The notes under the pieces: generated by a model
Databases searched by the model: none
Seen by the model: the letters and a program-made list of their open reading frames with translations, nothing else
What the model was told of the DNA's origin: nothing
Made by a program: the position numbers and the translations under genes
Part shown: positions 54,290 through 62,880 of the stretch, one piece after another
Numbering within the stretch: position 1 is the first letter of the stretch
Layout of the letters: each line of letters starts with the position of its first letter
DNA from: an uncultured Candidatus Saccharibacteria bacterium
GTDB taxonomy: Bacteria > Patescibacteriota > Saccharimonadia > Saccharimonadales > Saccharimonadaceae
Direction of reading: 5' to 3'
Assembly: GCA_946548715.1 (NCBI GenBank)
Contig: CAMNPZ010000001.1
Location: forward strand, 1 to 64,000
DNA: 64,000 nucleotides

Positions 54290-54922
54290 CTACTTCGCCT
54301 CCTTTACAAACGGCATTCCGAAGAGTTCTAGCAATTTAAGACTTCCTTCCTTTGAGCCATTTTTAATAATAAATGTTACTTCGAGACCATGCAATACCGA
54401 TGCGTCTTCGAAAGTAATCTCTGGGAATACGGTCTGCTCCTTGAGACCAAGGTTGTAATTCCCTTGTGCATCAAATGCCGTGCGCGATACGCCATGAAAA
54501 TCACGTACATGCGGCAAGGCAATATTAATGAGCCTGTCTACAAATTCATACATTTTATCGTTACGAAGAGTCGTGAGATAGCCCACTGGCGCACCCATTC
54601 CTTTTCGAATCTTAAATGTCGCGATTGATTTCTTAGCCAGTCTAGAGGTCGCCTTCTGACCAGTAATCTTCGCAAGTGTTAGCTCAACCGTTTCGGTAAA
54701 GCGCTTATCCTCACGCTTTTTACCTACGCCAGCCGACACTACGACTTTAACGAGCTCTGGTACTTGATTGATATTATCAAGACCAAGTTCTTCTTTCAGT
54801 TTCGCCTTTAGCTCACTATTATATAGAGCTTTCAGGCGTGGTTGTGCCTTCGCGTCAGCCTTTACTGCCTTCTTTGCAGTTTTGGGGGCTTTAGCTTCAG
54901 CAGCCGTTTTCTTTTCCGCCAT
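54290..54922 (-). CDS. rplE: 50S ribosomal protein L5
   Basis: uL5, binds 5S rRNA (210 aa). Core [21 protein letters not shown] and [18 protein letters not shown]. It has a ~30-aa Lys/Ala-rich N-terminal extension before the usual start (near [10 protein letters not shown]). The ATG adjoins the rplX stop. Confidence 0.97.
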   Translation of the reverse strand: MAEKKTAAEAKAPKTAKKAVKADAKAQPRLKALYNSELKAKLKEELGLDNINQVPELVKVVVSAGVGKKREDKRFTETVELTLAKITGQKATSRLAKKSIATFKIRKGMGAPVGYLTTLRNDKMYEFVDRLINIALPHVRDFHGVSRTAFDAQGNYNLGLKEQTVFPEITFEDASVLHGLEVTFIIKNGSKEGSLKLLELFGMPFVKEAK

Positions 54923-55197
54923 TATTTAGCTCCTTTCTTAAGCTTATTCTTATCGGTAGATTTCTCGAATTTTGCCGCTTCGACCAATTTCAAGTTCGAC
55001 AAATCAATTCCGAGCTGAATGGTTTTCTTGCCACCGGTTGGGTTAAGATACGACTTGCGTAGATGTCGCTCCACTACACCAATACCTTCAAGACAAGCTT
55101 TGCCATTTACGCGATCAATTTTTACGATTTTAGCTTCAGTACCTTTGTGGTTACCGCTAATTACACGTACTTTATCATTTACTTTGAGAGTAGTCAT
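54922..55197 (-). CDS. rplX: 50S ribosomal protein L24
   Basis: uL24 (91 aa), KOW motif KVNDKVRVISGNHKGTEAKI at the start. One base after the rplN stop region. Confidence 0.97.
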   Translation of the reverse strand: MTTLKVNDKVRVISGNHKGTEAKIVKIDRVNGKACLEGIGVVERHLRKSYLNPTGGKKTIQLGIDLSNLKLVEAAKFEKSTDKNKLKKGAK

Positions 55198-55198
55198 T

Positions 55199-55567
55199 TT
55201 AGAGTACCTCCGGTGCTAAGCTAATAATCTTTGTAAATCCAGCATCCCTAAGTTCCCGAGGAATCGGGCCAAACACACGCGTTCCCTTGGGAGTCTTGTC
55301 ATCGTTCACAAGTACTGCTGCGTTTTCATCGAAACGAATGGTTGAACCATCCGGACGACGAATCGGCGCAACCGTACGTACAATCACGGCACGTACTACG
55401 GCCTTCTTCTTCACATTACCAGTAGGAGAAGCTTCCTTGACCGAGCAAGTCACGATATCTCCAACCTTGGCATAGCGAGCGCGAGTACCACCGAGTACCC
55501 GGATCACTCCAAGCTCCTTGGCACCAGAGTTATCAGCAACTTTTAATCTTGTTTCCTGTTGTATCAT
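55199..55567 (-). CDS. rplN: 50S ribosomal protein L14
   Basis: uL14 (122 aa). [19 protein letters not shown] and [14 protein letters not shown] are diagnostic. ATG overlaps the rpsQ stop. Confidence 0.98.
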   Translation of the reverse strand: MIQQETRLKVADNSGAKELGVIRVLGGTRARYAKVGDIVTCSVKEASPTGNVKKKAVVRAVIVRTVAPIRRPDGSTIRFDENAAVLVNDDKTPKGTRVFGPIPRELRDAGFTKIISLAPEVL

Positions 55568-55920
55568 TATTCCTCCCCTTTCTCATCAGCTTCCGCTAGT
55601 TTAGCTTTCGCGATTTCATCTGCACCGACTTTTTCTGGCAATTCAATCTCATTCACATCTTCCTTAAGTTCAACTGTACCATGCGACCGCTCCAATATCT
55701 TTACTAAAGTATAAGCTTTAGTCTTGGAAATTGGCCTGGTCATTGCAATCTCAACCCGATCACCCTTATGGGCCTCGTTCTTTTCATCGTGTGCAGTATA
55801 TTTACGAGTCTTCGAATACTGTTTGCGATAAAGTGGGTGAGTTTCCCGTGAAACGATGGAGACGGTAATGGTCTTATCGCGCTTGTCAGAAGTTACGGTT
55901 CCAACTAGAGTGTGTGCCAT
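55567..55920 (-). CDS. rpsQ: 30S ribosomal protein S17
   Basis: uS17 (117 aa). [17 protein letters not shown] and [19 protein letters not shown] are typical; the last ~35 residues are an acidic extension beyond the normal 80-85 aa. It follows rplP directly, so rpmC (uL29), normally between them, is absent here. Confidence 0.96.
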   Translation of the reverse strand: MAHTLVGTVTSDKRDKTITVSIVSRETHPLYRKQYSKTRKYTAHDEKNEAHKGDRVEIAMTRPISKTKAYTLVKILERSHGTVELKEDVNEIELPEKVGADEIAKAKLAEADEKGEE

Positions 55921-55921
55921 C

Positions 55922-56341
55922 TTAAAACTCCTCTTTCTTAATTATTTTACATTTCACCGGCAACTTGTGAGAAGCAAGACGCAGAGCCTCTTTAGCTTGC
56001 TCAGGAGTTACGTCGGCGATTTCAAACATCACCGTACCGGCTTTAACTTTTGCTACATAAAATTGCGGTTCACCTTTACCGGAACCCATCTTTACATCAA
56101 GTGGCTTCTTGGTTACAGGTGTATGTGGGAAAATCCGAATCCAGATTTTACCACCACGCTTAATATAACGGGTAATTGCTTGACGAGCTGCCTCGATTTG
56201 GCGCGAGTTGATGCGCTCATTGTCGAGAGACATCAGACCATAATCGCCAAATGCCACGGTGTTACATCGCGTCGCAATACCTGCATTTTTGCCTTTACGA
56301 ACCTTGCGGTGTGCAAGTTTCTTTGGAATCATAATCGCCAT
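55922..56341 (-). CDS. rplP: 50S ribosomal protein L16
   Basis: uL16 (139 aa), near the peptidyl transferase centre. [20 protein letters not shown] at the start; later [19 protein letters not shown] and [17 protein letters not shown]. Confidence 0.98.
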   Translation of the reverse strand: MAIMIPKKLAHRKVRKGKNAGIATRCNTVAFGDYGLMSLDNERINSRQIEAARQAITRYIKRGGKIWIRIFPHTPVTKKPLDVKMGSGKGEPQFYVAKVKAGTVMFEIADVTPEQAKEALRLASHKLPVKCKIIKKEEF

Positions 56342-56342
56342 A

Positions 56343-56969
56343 TTACTTTTCCCCCTTATAAATCCAAACTTTAACGCCTACGATGCCAGCAATTGTTGGT
56401 GCGTGATGACAGTAAAAGTCAATATCCGCACGCAAAGTGTGTAGCGGCACCGAACCTTCGATGAACTTCTCACGGCGGCTCATTTCAGCACCGTTAAGAC
56501 GTCCAGCAACCTCGATACGTACACCTTTAGCACCAGCATTCATAGTTGATTGCAAAGCCATCTTTACGGCTCGGCGGAAGTTCATCCGCTTACCAAGCTG
56601 GAATCCAATGTTCTCTGCTACCAATTTAGCGTTTAGTTCTGGTTTCTTAACTTCTTCTACATTTATCCGAATCGGACCATCGATAATCTTCTCGAGACCC
56701 TTCTTTAATTCATTGATGCCTGCACCCTGCTTACCGATTACTGTACCAGCCTTTGCTGTCAAAATCGTAATCGTAGTCAGATTAGCGGAGCGTTCAATGT
56801 TGATTCGCGCAATCGTCGGACGCGATTTATACCGATTCTCGATATATTCGCGAATCTTTACGTCTTCCACTAGCCAGTGACGAAAATCCGCCTTCCTTGT
56901 GAACCACTTCGAAGACCAATCTTTGCTGACCTGGAGACGGTAAGAGATGGGATTAACCTTCTGACCCAT
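56343..56969 (-). CDS. rpsC: 30S ribosomal protein S3
   Basis: uS3 (208 aa) at the mRNA entry site. MGQKVNPISYRLQV start, KH domain with VIGKQGAGINELKKGLEK, and C-terminal GAKGVRIEVAGRLNGAEMSR. Confidence 0.98.
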   Translation of the reverse strand: MGQKVNPISYRLQVSKDWSSKWFTRKADFRHWLVEDVKIREYIENRYKSRPTIARINIERSANLTTITILTAKAGTVIGKQGAGINELKKGLEKIIDGPIRINVEEVKKPELNAKLVAENIGFQLGKRMNFRRAVKMALQSTMNAGAKGVRIEVAGRLNGAEMSRREKFIEGSVPLHTLRADIDFYCHHAPTIAGIVGVKVWIYKGEK

Positions 56970-56970
56970 A

Positions 56971-57399
56971 TTACTTCTTCTCCTTCTTCGCTTCTGCCTT
57001 AGCTTCAGACTTCACAGTCTTCTCAGCCTTCTCGGCAGTCTTTTTAACTTTCTCTTCGCCTGCGACCTCAACAAATATGTTGGACGAAATCTTCTCATAA
57101 GGCAAAGCACGACCGCGCGATGCCGGAACATATCGACGCATTCTAGTTCCGCTCGTTACAAAAATACGTGCAATCCGAACGGTCTTAGGATCAATCGATA
57201 CCTTAGAATTATTCAATAAATTCGCATTAGCAGACTCTACTGCCTTCAAAACTGCTCTAGCAGCCCGACGTGGCGTATTTTCCAAAATCACTACAGCATC
57301 TGCTACGTAGCGATCACGCACCAAGCTTGCTACTACATTAGTCTTCCTTGGCTGAGAATCAATACCTTTCGCATAAGCGTGTGCAAAGTAAGTAGTCAT
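56971..57399 (-). CDS. rplV: 50S ribosomal protein L22
   Basis: uL22 (142 aa). Core PRKTNVVASLVRDRYVADAV, PRRAARAVLKAVESANAN and the tunnel-lining loop; a Lys/Ala/Glu-rich C-terminal tail extends it. Confidence 0.97.
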   Translation of the reverse strand: MTTYFAHAYAKGIDSQPRKTNVVASLVRDRYVADAVVILENTPRRAARAVLKAVESANANLLNNSKVSIDPKTVRIARIFVTSGTRMRRYVPASRGRALPYEKISSNIFVEVAGEEKVKKTAEKAEKTVKSEAKAEAKKEKK

Positions 57400-57401
57400 A
57401 A

Positions 57402-57695
57402 CTAGTTACCTCCCTTCGCTGCGGCAGCCTCTGCTGCCTTCTTACCACCATGACGCTTAAACTTACGAGTTGGCGCAAATTCACCAAGCTTATGACCGAC
57501 CATGTTCTCCGAGATAAACACAGGCACATGTACCTTGCCATTATGAACGGCAATCGTCCGCCCCACCATCTCTGGTGAAATCGTAGATTGGCGCGCCCAA
57601 GTCTTAATCACGGTGCGATCTTCACTGGAAAGTGCGGCCACCTTTTTCGCGAGTTTGTAGTCCACGAATGGACCTTTCTTCATACTCCTCGACAT
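57402..57695 (-). CDS. rpsS: 30S ribosomal protein S19
   Basis: uS19 (97 aa). [19 protein letters not shown] and [27 protein letters not shown] (positions about 57455-57550) are classic. Confidence 0.98.
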   Translation of the reverse strand: MSRSMKKGPFVDYKLAKKVAALSSEDRTVIKTWARQSTISPEMVGRTIAVHNGKVHVPVFISENMVGHKLGEFAPTRKFKRHGGKKAAEAAAAKGGN

Positions 57696-58531
57696 TATTT
57701 CCTCTTTCCTTCGTGGCGACTGCGCACGATCATTTTATTAGTTTTCTTATTGTGACGGGTGCGGTAGCCCAGAGTCAACTGACCCCATGGCGTACGAGGC
57801 GCCTTACCAGAACCGTGACGACCACCGTCACCACCACCGTGTGGGTGATCCGTTGCGTTCATTACGACACCACGCACCGTTGGGCGAATACCCTTACGGC
57901 GACGACGTCCAGCCGCACCGATTTTCACATTCTGATGCTGCACATTGGATACGGTACCAATCGACGCTTCACAATCTACCAATACTTTCCGCACTTCGCC
58001 GGATGGCATCTTCAAGGTGGCGTAGCCATCTTCCTTAGCCATCAACTGAGCTTGAGCACCTGCCGCACGCACCATCTGTGCGCCACGACCCGGAGTTAAC
58101 TCTACTGCATACACGAAAGTACCAACTGGGATATTCTCAAGTGGCATCCGGCTTGAATCTTCAACGTCAATCTCTTTACCAGTCTTAAAGGTTGTACCTT
58201 TTGCCATCTTGGTATCAGCGAGCACATAATAATATGTACCGTTTTCATCTTTCACGCGCGCAATCCGAGCTGAACGATTTGGATCGTATTCAATCTCTTC
58301 TACTGTAAAAGTCAAATTCTCTGGTAACTTATATGTTACGATACGATAGTGTCGCTTGACACCACCACCACGATGCCGCACCGTAATGCGACCTTGGTTA
58401 TTCTTACCAGCCTGTTGCTTCTTGGCACGAGTCAAAGACTTCAAAGGTTTCTTTGTGGTAATCTGATCGAAATCCTGTGTCGTCTTCTGCCTCTGCGCCG
58501 GTGTCATCGGCCGATATGCTTTAATTGCCAT
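57695..58531 (-). CDS. rplB: 50S ribosomal protein L2
   Basis: uL2 (278 aa). [18 protein letters not shown] and the C-terminal [18 protein letters not shown] with the conserved His. ATG overlaps the rplW stop. Confidence 0.98.
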   Translation of the reverse strand: MAIKAYRPMTPAQRQKTTQDFDQITTKKPLKSLTRAKKQQAGKNNQGRITVRHRGGGVKRHYRIVTYKLPENLTFTVEEIEYDPNRSARIARVKDENGTYYYVLADTKMAKGTTFKTGKEIDVEDSSRMPLENIPVGTFVYAVELTPGRGAQMVRAAGAQAQLMAKEDGYATLKMPSGEVRKVLVDCEASIGTVSNVQHQNVKIGAAGRRRRKGIRPTVRGVVMNATDHPHGGGDGGRHGSGKAPRTPWGQLTLGYRTRHNKKTNKMIVRSRHEGKRK

Positions 58532-58935
58532 TATTTATTCTCCTTCCCTGCATTCTTGTCCGCCTTTTTAGCAGCTTTCTCTGCTTTCTTGGCTTCCTTT
58601 GCGCTGGTTTCACTTTCAGGCTCATCGAAAACTCTAATCGAATTGCCTTGCTTTAATCTTACGTATGCAAATTTCTTATCTTGGCGATGCGTAATCCCAG
58701 GATAAGCGTGCTTGCCCTTGCTAAATTTAGTCTTCTTACCGTTACGGATCAAAGTCCTTACATCGGTAACAGTCACATTGAACTCTTTTTCGACCATCCG
58801 AGCGATTTCCTGCTTACCCATAGATTTCTTCACTGGGAAAACATAAATCCGGTTGGTTTGCTCAAGATAGCTCTTCTCGGTAGCCCTTGGCTCTAAGAGA
58901 TGAAGCTGGATGTTCGTATTATCTTCTTTTGTCAT
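58531..58935 (-). CDS. rplW: 50S ribosomal protein L23
   Basis: uL23 (134 aa) at the exit tunnel. EPRATEKSYLEQTNRIYVF and GKQEIARMVEKEFNVTVTDVRT; acidic/basic C-terminal tail of about 35 aa. Confidence 0.97.
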   Translation of the reverse strand: MTKEDNTNIQLHLLEPRATEKSYLEQTNRIYVFPVKKSMGKQEIARMVEKEFNVTVTDVRTLIRNGKKTKFSKGKHAYPGITHRQDKKFAYVRLKQGNSIRVFDEPESETSAKEAKKAEKAAKKADKNAGKENK

Positions 58936-58936
58936 C

Positions 58937-59536
58937 TTACTTCTCCTCTCCTATTAACCATGCCGTAGTAGATTTCAGAGCAGCCTCTGAGAATACAATC
59001 GCATCTGCGTTCATAATGTCAAAGACATTAAGATATGTAGCACGAACTAATTTGACGTTTGGTAGATTATTAGTCGAGCGTAGTACCTCTGGAGTCTTCT
59101 CGTTCGCTACGGCAAGCACATTCTTGCCTTCAAGCTTCAAATCCTTTAGTACTTTTACTGCGGATTTTGTCTTACCGTCTAGTTTTACGTCTTTGTCTAG
59201 TACGACGATAGCTTTTTCGGCATTTTTCATCGACAAAGCCTGACGCACTGCGAGCAACTTAGAACCTTTCGATAACTTCTTCGTGAAGTTCTCATTTCCG
59301 GTACGACCGAACGCTACACCACCATGTCGCCAAATCGGGTTACGCGTCGAACCAAATCGAGCCCGACCAGTGCCTTTCTGCTTCCATGGTTTCTTGCCAC
59401 CACCACGCACCTCACCACGCTTCAAAGTCTTTGCGTGCGAAGAACGCGAATTAGCAAGATACGTATCGTAAGCGAGTTTCACGAGCTCGTGATTCTCTAC
59501 AGAGAGTCCAAATACATCTTTATTCAAAGTAGCCAT
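58937..59536 (-). CDS. rplD: 50S ribosomal protein L4
   Basis: uL4 (199 aa). KTLKRGEVRGGGKKPWKQKG, TGRARFGSTRNPIWRHGGVAFG (positions about 59310-59390). One base after the rplC stop. Confidence 0.98.
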   Translation of the reverse strand: MATLNKDVFGLSVENHELVKLAYDTYLANSRSSHAKTLKRGEVRGGGKKPWKQKGTGRARFGSTRNPIWRHGGVAFGRTGNENFTKKLSKGSKLLAVRQALSMKNAEKAIVVLDKDVKLDGKTKSAVKVLKDLKLEGKNVLAVANEKTPEVLRSTNNLPNVKLVRATYLNVFDIMNADAIVFSEAALKSTTAWLIGEEK

Positions 59537-59537
59537 A

Positions 59538-60158
59538 TTACTCCTCTCCCTCCACGCTTACAATTCCTTTATTTGGACCAGGCACAGCGCCCTTTAATCC
59601 AATCAAATTATTCGCAGTATCGATATAAGCTACGGTTAAATTCTTCACCGTTACTTGCTCATGTCCCATACGGCCAGGCATCTTCTTGCCTTTCCAAACC
59701 TTCTGAGGATACATCGAACCAATCGAACCAACTTTACGAATATCACCCTTAAAACCGTGCGTATTGCGTGATTCATTAAAATTATGACGCTTTACCGTAC
59801 CAGCATAGCCTTTACCTTTGCTCGTACCGGTTACCGCCACCTTATCTCCCAATTTGAAACTTTCGACCGTTAGGCTATCGCCCAGCTTCATACCCTCTGG
59901 AATTTCCTCAACGCGAAATTCTTTCAGGACCTTAGGTTCAATATTTTCACCAGCCTTTTTGACGTGGCCGGAAACCGACTTGCTCAGATTCTTACCCTGA
60001 CCGTAGCCCACTTGCACAGCGTTATAACCGTCGGTATCGACAGTTTTTATCTGAGTCACCGTGCACGGACCGGCTTGTAGAATCGTGACCGGAGTCACGA
60101 CGCCATCTTCGCCGATAATCTGGGTCATACCAATTTTGGTGCCGAGAATGACTTGCAT
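59538..60158 (-). CDS. rplC: 50S ribosomal protein L3
   Basis: uL3 (206 aa), first gene of this cluster. GTKIGMTQIIGEDGVVTPVTI, then GKGYAGTVKRHNF, and GHEQVTVKNLTVA. Shine-Dalgarno GGAAAGG precedes the ATG. rpsJ, which usually comes first, is not here. A ~257-nt leader with two similar hairpins precedes it. Confidence 0.98.
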   Translation of the reverse strand: MQVILGTKIGMTQIIGEDGVVTPVTILQAGPCTVTQIKTVDTDGYNAVQVGYGQGKNLSKSVSGHVKKAGENIEPKVLKEFRVEEIPEGMKLGDSLTVESFKLGDKVAVTGTSKGKGYAGTVKRHNFNESRNTHGFKGDIRKVGSIGSMYPQKVWKGKKMPGRMGHEQVTVKNLTVAYIDTANNLIGLKGAVPGPNKGIVSVEGEE

Positions 60159-60214
60159 CCTATTCCTTTCCTTTATTTTACTTTATTTTGCAACCCCTAT
60201 AAGGTCGCTTTAGA

Positions 60215-60241
60215 GTTTTACCCCTGTACATCGGGTAAAAC
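60215..60241 (-). ncRNA. rplC leader hairpin 2
   Basis: Minus strand: 9-bp stem GTTTTACCC / GGGTAAAAC with loop GATGTACAG. Same fold and nearly the same loop as hairpin 1, with compensating stem changes. Confidence 0.65.
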
Positions 60242-60275
60242 TACCTTTCCTGCCTATAACAGGTATTTTTGAAGC

Positions 60276-60302
60276 GTTTTGCCTCTGTACACCAAGCAAA
60301 AC
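60276..60302 (-). ncRNA. rplC leader hairpin 1
   Basis: Minus strand: 9-bp stem GTTTTGCTT / AGGCAAAAC (one G-U pair) with loop GGTGTACAG. Confidence 0.65.
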
Positions 60303-60421
60303 TGTCTCCGTCAGCGATTCCACATCTCCACCGCAAAATCGCATCATTAAAACTAGACTTTGAGGCTGGTTTCTATTATCGAAATAACAGACCTGACCTT
60401 ATGTCTAGGTATAACTCCTTT

Positions 60422-60430
60422 ATTTTATCA
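60422..60430 (-). promoter_or_regulatory. S10-cluster promoter, extended -10
   Basis: Minus-strand TGATAAAAT, predicting a leader of about 257 nt before rplC. Confidence 0.55.
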
Positions 60431-60479
60431 CACTTTTTACTTTTTGCCAAGAGCTTTCTCTCTATTTTGAGCGTAAAAA

Positions 60480-60501
60480 ACCGGGGCCTTTCAACCCCGG
60501 T
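60480..60501 (-). terminator. Intrinsic terminator after the 60531 gene
   Basis: Stem ACCGGGG / CCCCGGT, 8-nt loop, with a T6 tract on the minus strand. Confidence 0.85.
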
Positions 60502-60530
60502 CGCAATTCAAAAAACTAGATTCCAGAGAA

Positions 60531-61211
60531 TTATGAGTAGACCATCTTTCTAGCCAAATCATAATTACCCATTAATTCTTTCCGAATCCTAGGCGACAAC
60601 GCTCCATAATCTGCCTTCGCTACGAATGTTACCAAATCTTCATCGGAGCGAAGTTCATTTCGCAGATAAAACTTGTCCTGCGTTAAGCGATAAGCCATCA
60701 TCAGCAGCTTCTCGTCCACTGCCCACCCAAAGAGATCAAGCAAGTTTCCAATATAGATTAAATACTGCCTCACAGCGTCGAAGCCAATCAGTTCCATCGG
60801 CATAAATCGACACTGCAGATATTGTTTATCAGAATCGAAAAAAAGTGCAGTATGTTGTTGCACCCATTCATCATGTGCCTCATTTAGCATCATGATTGTC
60901 AACTCAGCCCTTCTCGGCATACTACATTGTTTCACCTGACGCAAAAACCCGTTTAAGTCCTCTTCCGGCTTCTTGCTACAGATAATCGTCTCGAACAGCT
61001 TCCTGGGCGGCACAATATCGTCTCGAAGCGCCAGTATTGGGCACAGTTTGTGAATTACTGCACCCAAAACACTTACTAAACCAGTCTTTTTCTCGATCTC
61101 ACACAAATTACCACGCTCGACGAGTTCCTTTATCTCATCCTCTTCACAATAGTGTTCTAATAAATAATTTTCTACCGTTTTTTGTAAAATCAAACCAGCC
61201 TCTCTCTGCAT
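60531..61211 (-). CDS. Hypothetical protein, 226 aa
   Basis: Helical, cytoplasmic-looking protein with no recognisable motif; six Cys, five of them in the N-terminal half (YCEED, LCEIE, LCPIL, ICSKK, QCSMPR). The start at 61211 (MQREAG) is set by AAGGAGG 8 nt upstream; the frame extends to 61283 but that part precedes the ribosome site and spans the promoter. It is self-contained, with promoter 61255-61263 and terminator 60480-60501. Confidence 0.75.
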   Translation of the reverse strand: MQREAGLILQKTVENYLLEHYCEEDEIKELVERGNLCEIEKKTGLVSVLGAVIHKLCPILALRDDIVPPRKLFETIICSKKPEEDLNGFLRQVKQCSMPRRAELTIMMLNEAHDEWVQQHTALFFDSDKQYLQCRFMPMELIGFDAVRQYLIYIGNLLDLFGWAVDEKLLMMAYRLTQDKFYLRNELRSDEDLVTFVAKADYGALSPRIRKELMGNYDLARKMVYS

Positions 61212-61254
61212 GTTAGCCTCCTTTTTTGAATTGTTAATGTGCTCCAATTCCTTA

Positions 61255-61263
61255 ATTATAACA
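61255..61263 (-). promoter_or_regulatory. Promoter of the 60531 gene, extended -10
   Basis: Minus-strand TGTTATAAT, about 45-nt leader with AAGGAGG. Confidence 0.65.
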
Positions 61264-61322
61264 CAAAATACCACAATAATCAAGACATAAACGCTTTTAA
61301 TATTCAGAAGATACGCCCATAA

Positions 61323-62393
61323 TTACGACTCCAGATACGCCTCGATAAACCCTTCGATTGCCCCGTCTAACACTTTATCAGGCTCAGTCTCCTCGTATCC
61401 GGTCCGTGTGTCTTTTACCAACTTATATGGTTGCAAGACATAATTACGTATCTGTTGACCCCATCCAGCCGACTCACCCGCACGTAGTTCCGACAGACTC
61501 GCCGCATGTTGCTCCAGCTGCATTTGCACTAATTTACCACGCAATATTTCCATTGCTTTTTCTTTGTTCTGATGTTGACTTCGTTCATTTTGAATCGCCA
61601 CCACCGTATTAGTCGGTAAATGCGTAATCCGTACCGCCGAATCCGTCGTGTTTACCCCCTGTCCACCATGGCCACCACTGTGGTACACGTCGATTCGCAA
61701 ATCTTTTTCATCGAGCATGACTTCCGTATCAGCCTTAATCACCGGCAACACCTCTACCAATGCAAACGATGTCTGTCGCAGATTATTCGCATTAAATGGC
61801 GACAAACGCACTAGTCGATGCACGCCATGTTCCGACTTCAACCAACCATAAGCATTACCGCCAGTAATCTCATAAACTGCAGTTTTAATCCCAGCTTCTT
61901 CTCCAATCACACGTTCAATACAAGACACTTTCCAGCCTTTCTTCTCAAAAAACCTCAAATACATCCGCTCCAGCATCCCTGCCCAATCCATCGCTTCTGT
62001 GCCACCAGCGCCAGAAGTAATACGCATAATCGCATCCTTACTATCATACGGGCCCTGGAATCTCAAAGCCTTTTTTAGCTCAGCCAACTGCCCTTCGATC
62101 GCTTCAATCTGCTCCGCAAACTCGTCTTTCATTCCGTCATCCGAAATCTGCATCAATTCTCCCAAATCCTCAATTTGTGTCCTCATTAATTCCCAAGGTT
62201 GCGTCTCTTCGGTTAGTCGTGCCAATTCCTGATTTTTCGCCGTCGCTTCATCTACGTTCTTCCAAATATCCGGTTCCGCCACCTCCCGTTCAAGCTGACC
62301 CACTTGCTCTATCTTATCCGCAATTTGCAATTTCTCGTAGGTCTTCAAAAAATCGCTCTCTATAGTGTTTAGTTTCTTCTGTAACTCCTGCAT
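61323..62393 (-). CDS. prfB: Peptide chain release factor 2
   Basis: RF2, recognises UAA and UGA. The specificity loop reads RLSPFNANNLRQTSF (SPF marks RF2; RF1 has PxT) and the catalytic motif is GGHGGQGVNTTDSAVRI. 356 aa. There is no internal stop, so the programmed +1 frameshift common in prfB is absent. The start at 62393 (MQELQKK) comes 7 nt after TATAAT; the next ATG upstream (62402) overlaps the -10 and cannot be in the mRNA. Confidence 0.96.
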   Translation of the reverse strand: MQELQKKLNTIESDFLKTYEKLQIADKIEQVGQLEREVAEPDIWKNVDEATAKNQELARLTEETQPWELMRTQIEDLGELMQISDDGMKDEFAEQIEAIEGQLAELKKALRFQGPYDSKDAIMRITSGAGGTEAMDWAGMLERMYLRFFEKKGWKVSCIERVIGEEAGIKTAVYEITGGNAYGWLKSEHGVHRLVRLSPFNANNLRQTSFALVEVLPVIKADTEVMLDEKDLRIDVYHSGGHGGQGVNTTDSAVRITHLPTNTVVAIQNERSQHQNKEKAMEILRGKLVQMQLEQHAASLSELRAGESAGWGQQIRNYVLQPYKLVKDTRTGYEETEPDKVLDGAIEGFIEAYLES

Positions 62394-62400
62394 TACTCTC

Positions 62401-62406
62401 ATTATA
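62401..62406 (-). promoter_or_regulatory. prfB promoter, leaderless
   Basis: Minus-strand TATAAT (preceded by TTG), 7 nt, then ATG at 62393. It abuts the terminator of the upstream gene. Confidence 0.65.
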
Positions 62407-62407
62407 C

Positions 62408-62439
62408 AATAAAACCGCCCCGCTAGGGGCGATTTTATT
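62408..62439. terminator. Intrinsic terminator after the 62438 gene
   Basis: 14-bp stem AATAAAACCGCCCC / GGGGCGATTTTATT (one mismatch) around GCTA. It includes the stop region of the 62438 gene. Confidence 0.85.
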
Positions 62440-62689
62440 ACAAAAGATGCCAGGATAAATCGCGCGAGTTAAACTCGAGCGTCATCTGCTCCCGACCAAC
62501 CAGCACATCAAAGATATGAAGTGCAACTCCGCCCGCAAAACGAATTTGCGTACGCAGTAACTCTGTAATCTCGGTTTCTGACTCACCACGTCGCCTGAAA
62601 GTTAGAGGCTGACACGGCGTCATCTCGTAACCGAACAGAGCCATTACTTCGACCTGCTCGTTGTTATTTTTGTTATTAAAGTTTTTCAT
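62438..62689 (-). CDS. Hypothetical protein, 83 aa
   Basis: Unknown small protein with an Asn/Lys-rich start (MKNFNNKNNNEQVEV) and a mixed core (EITELLRTQIRFAGGVALHIFDVL). No membrane segment. The start at 62689 follows AAAGGAG by 6 nt. It has its own promoter, a long structured leader and a terminator. Confidence 0.65.
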   Translation of the reverse strand: MKNFNNKNNNEQVEVMALFGYEMTPCQPLTFRRRGESETEITELLRTQIRFAGGVALHIFDVLVGREQMTLEFNSRDLSWHLL

Positions 62690-62827
62690 AAAGACTCCTT
62701 TAAATATTAGATTTATTAGAGTCATTTATGCGAGCCCGATTTATTGGCTCCTGGCTACGGATATAAATGACAATATCGCGCAGCTTTAAACTTTTCTCAC
62801 CGTCAGTGACCGAAGTATAACGTGAGT
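62690..62827 (-). promoter_or_regulatory. Structured leader of the 62438 gene
   Basis: About 138 nt between the predicted transcription start and the ATG. On the minus strand it can fold as CTCAC...GTGAG (near 62800-62825) and as a longer stem CATTTAT...ATAAATG enclosing GAGCC-AATAAATCG-GGCTC (near 62725-62775). I do not recognise a riboswitch class. Confidence 0.4.
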
Positions 62828-62833
62828 ACTTTC

Positions 62834-62842
62834 ATTATAACA
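62834..62842 (-). promoter_or_regulatory. Promoter of the 62438 gene, extended -10
   Basis: Minus-strand TGTTATAAT directly behind the terminator of the metalloprotease-like gene. Confidence 0.65.
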
Positions 62843-62848
62843 TAAAAA

Positions 62849-62870
62849 GGGCCGGTCCAAAGACCAGCCC
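62849..62870 (-). terminator. Intrinsic terminator after the 62881 gene
   Basis: Stem GGGC-GGTC / GACC-GCCC (one internal mismatch) with a CTTTTTA tract on the minus strand. Confidence 0.82.
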
Positions 62871-62880
62871 CAATAAGAAG

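Larger units (their letters stand above)
60159..60474 (-). promoter_or_regulatory. S10-cluster leader region
   Basis: From an extended -10 (60422-60430) to the rplC ATG. Contains two related hairpins (60276-60302 and 60215-60241), a small stem ACCTG/CAGG between them and further pairing around 60380-60410. Likely a regulatory 5' UTR, as expected for autoregulated ribosomal protein operons. Confidence 0.55.

Noticed and set aside
60269-60553. 94-aa plus-strand ORF in the rplC leader region
   Set aside because: No promoter or ribosome site, and it crosses two RNA hairpins and a terminator that belong to the minus strand.
61323-62402. Programmed frameshift in prfB
   Set aside because: The frame is open from the leaderless ATG to the stop, with no in-frame UGA near codon 26.
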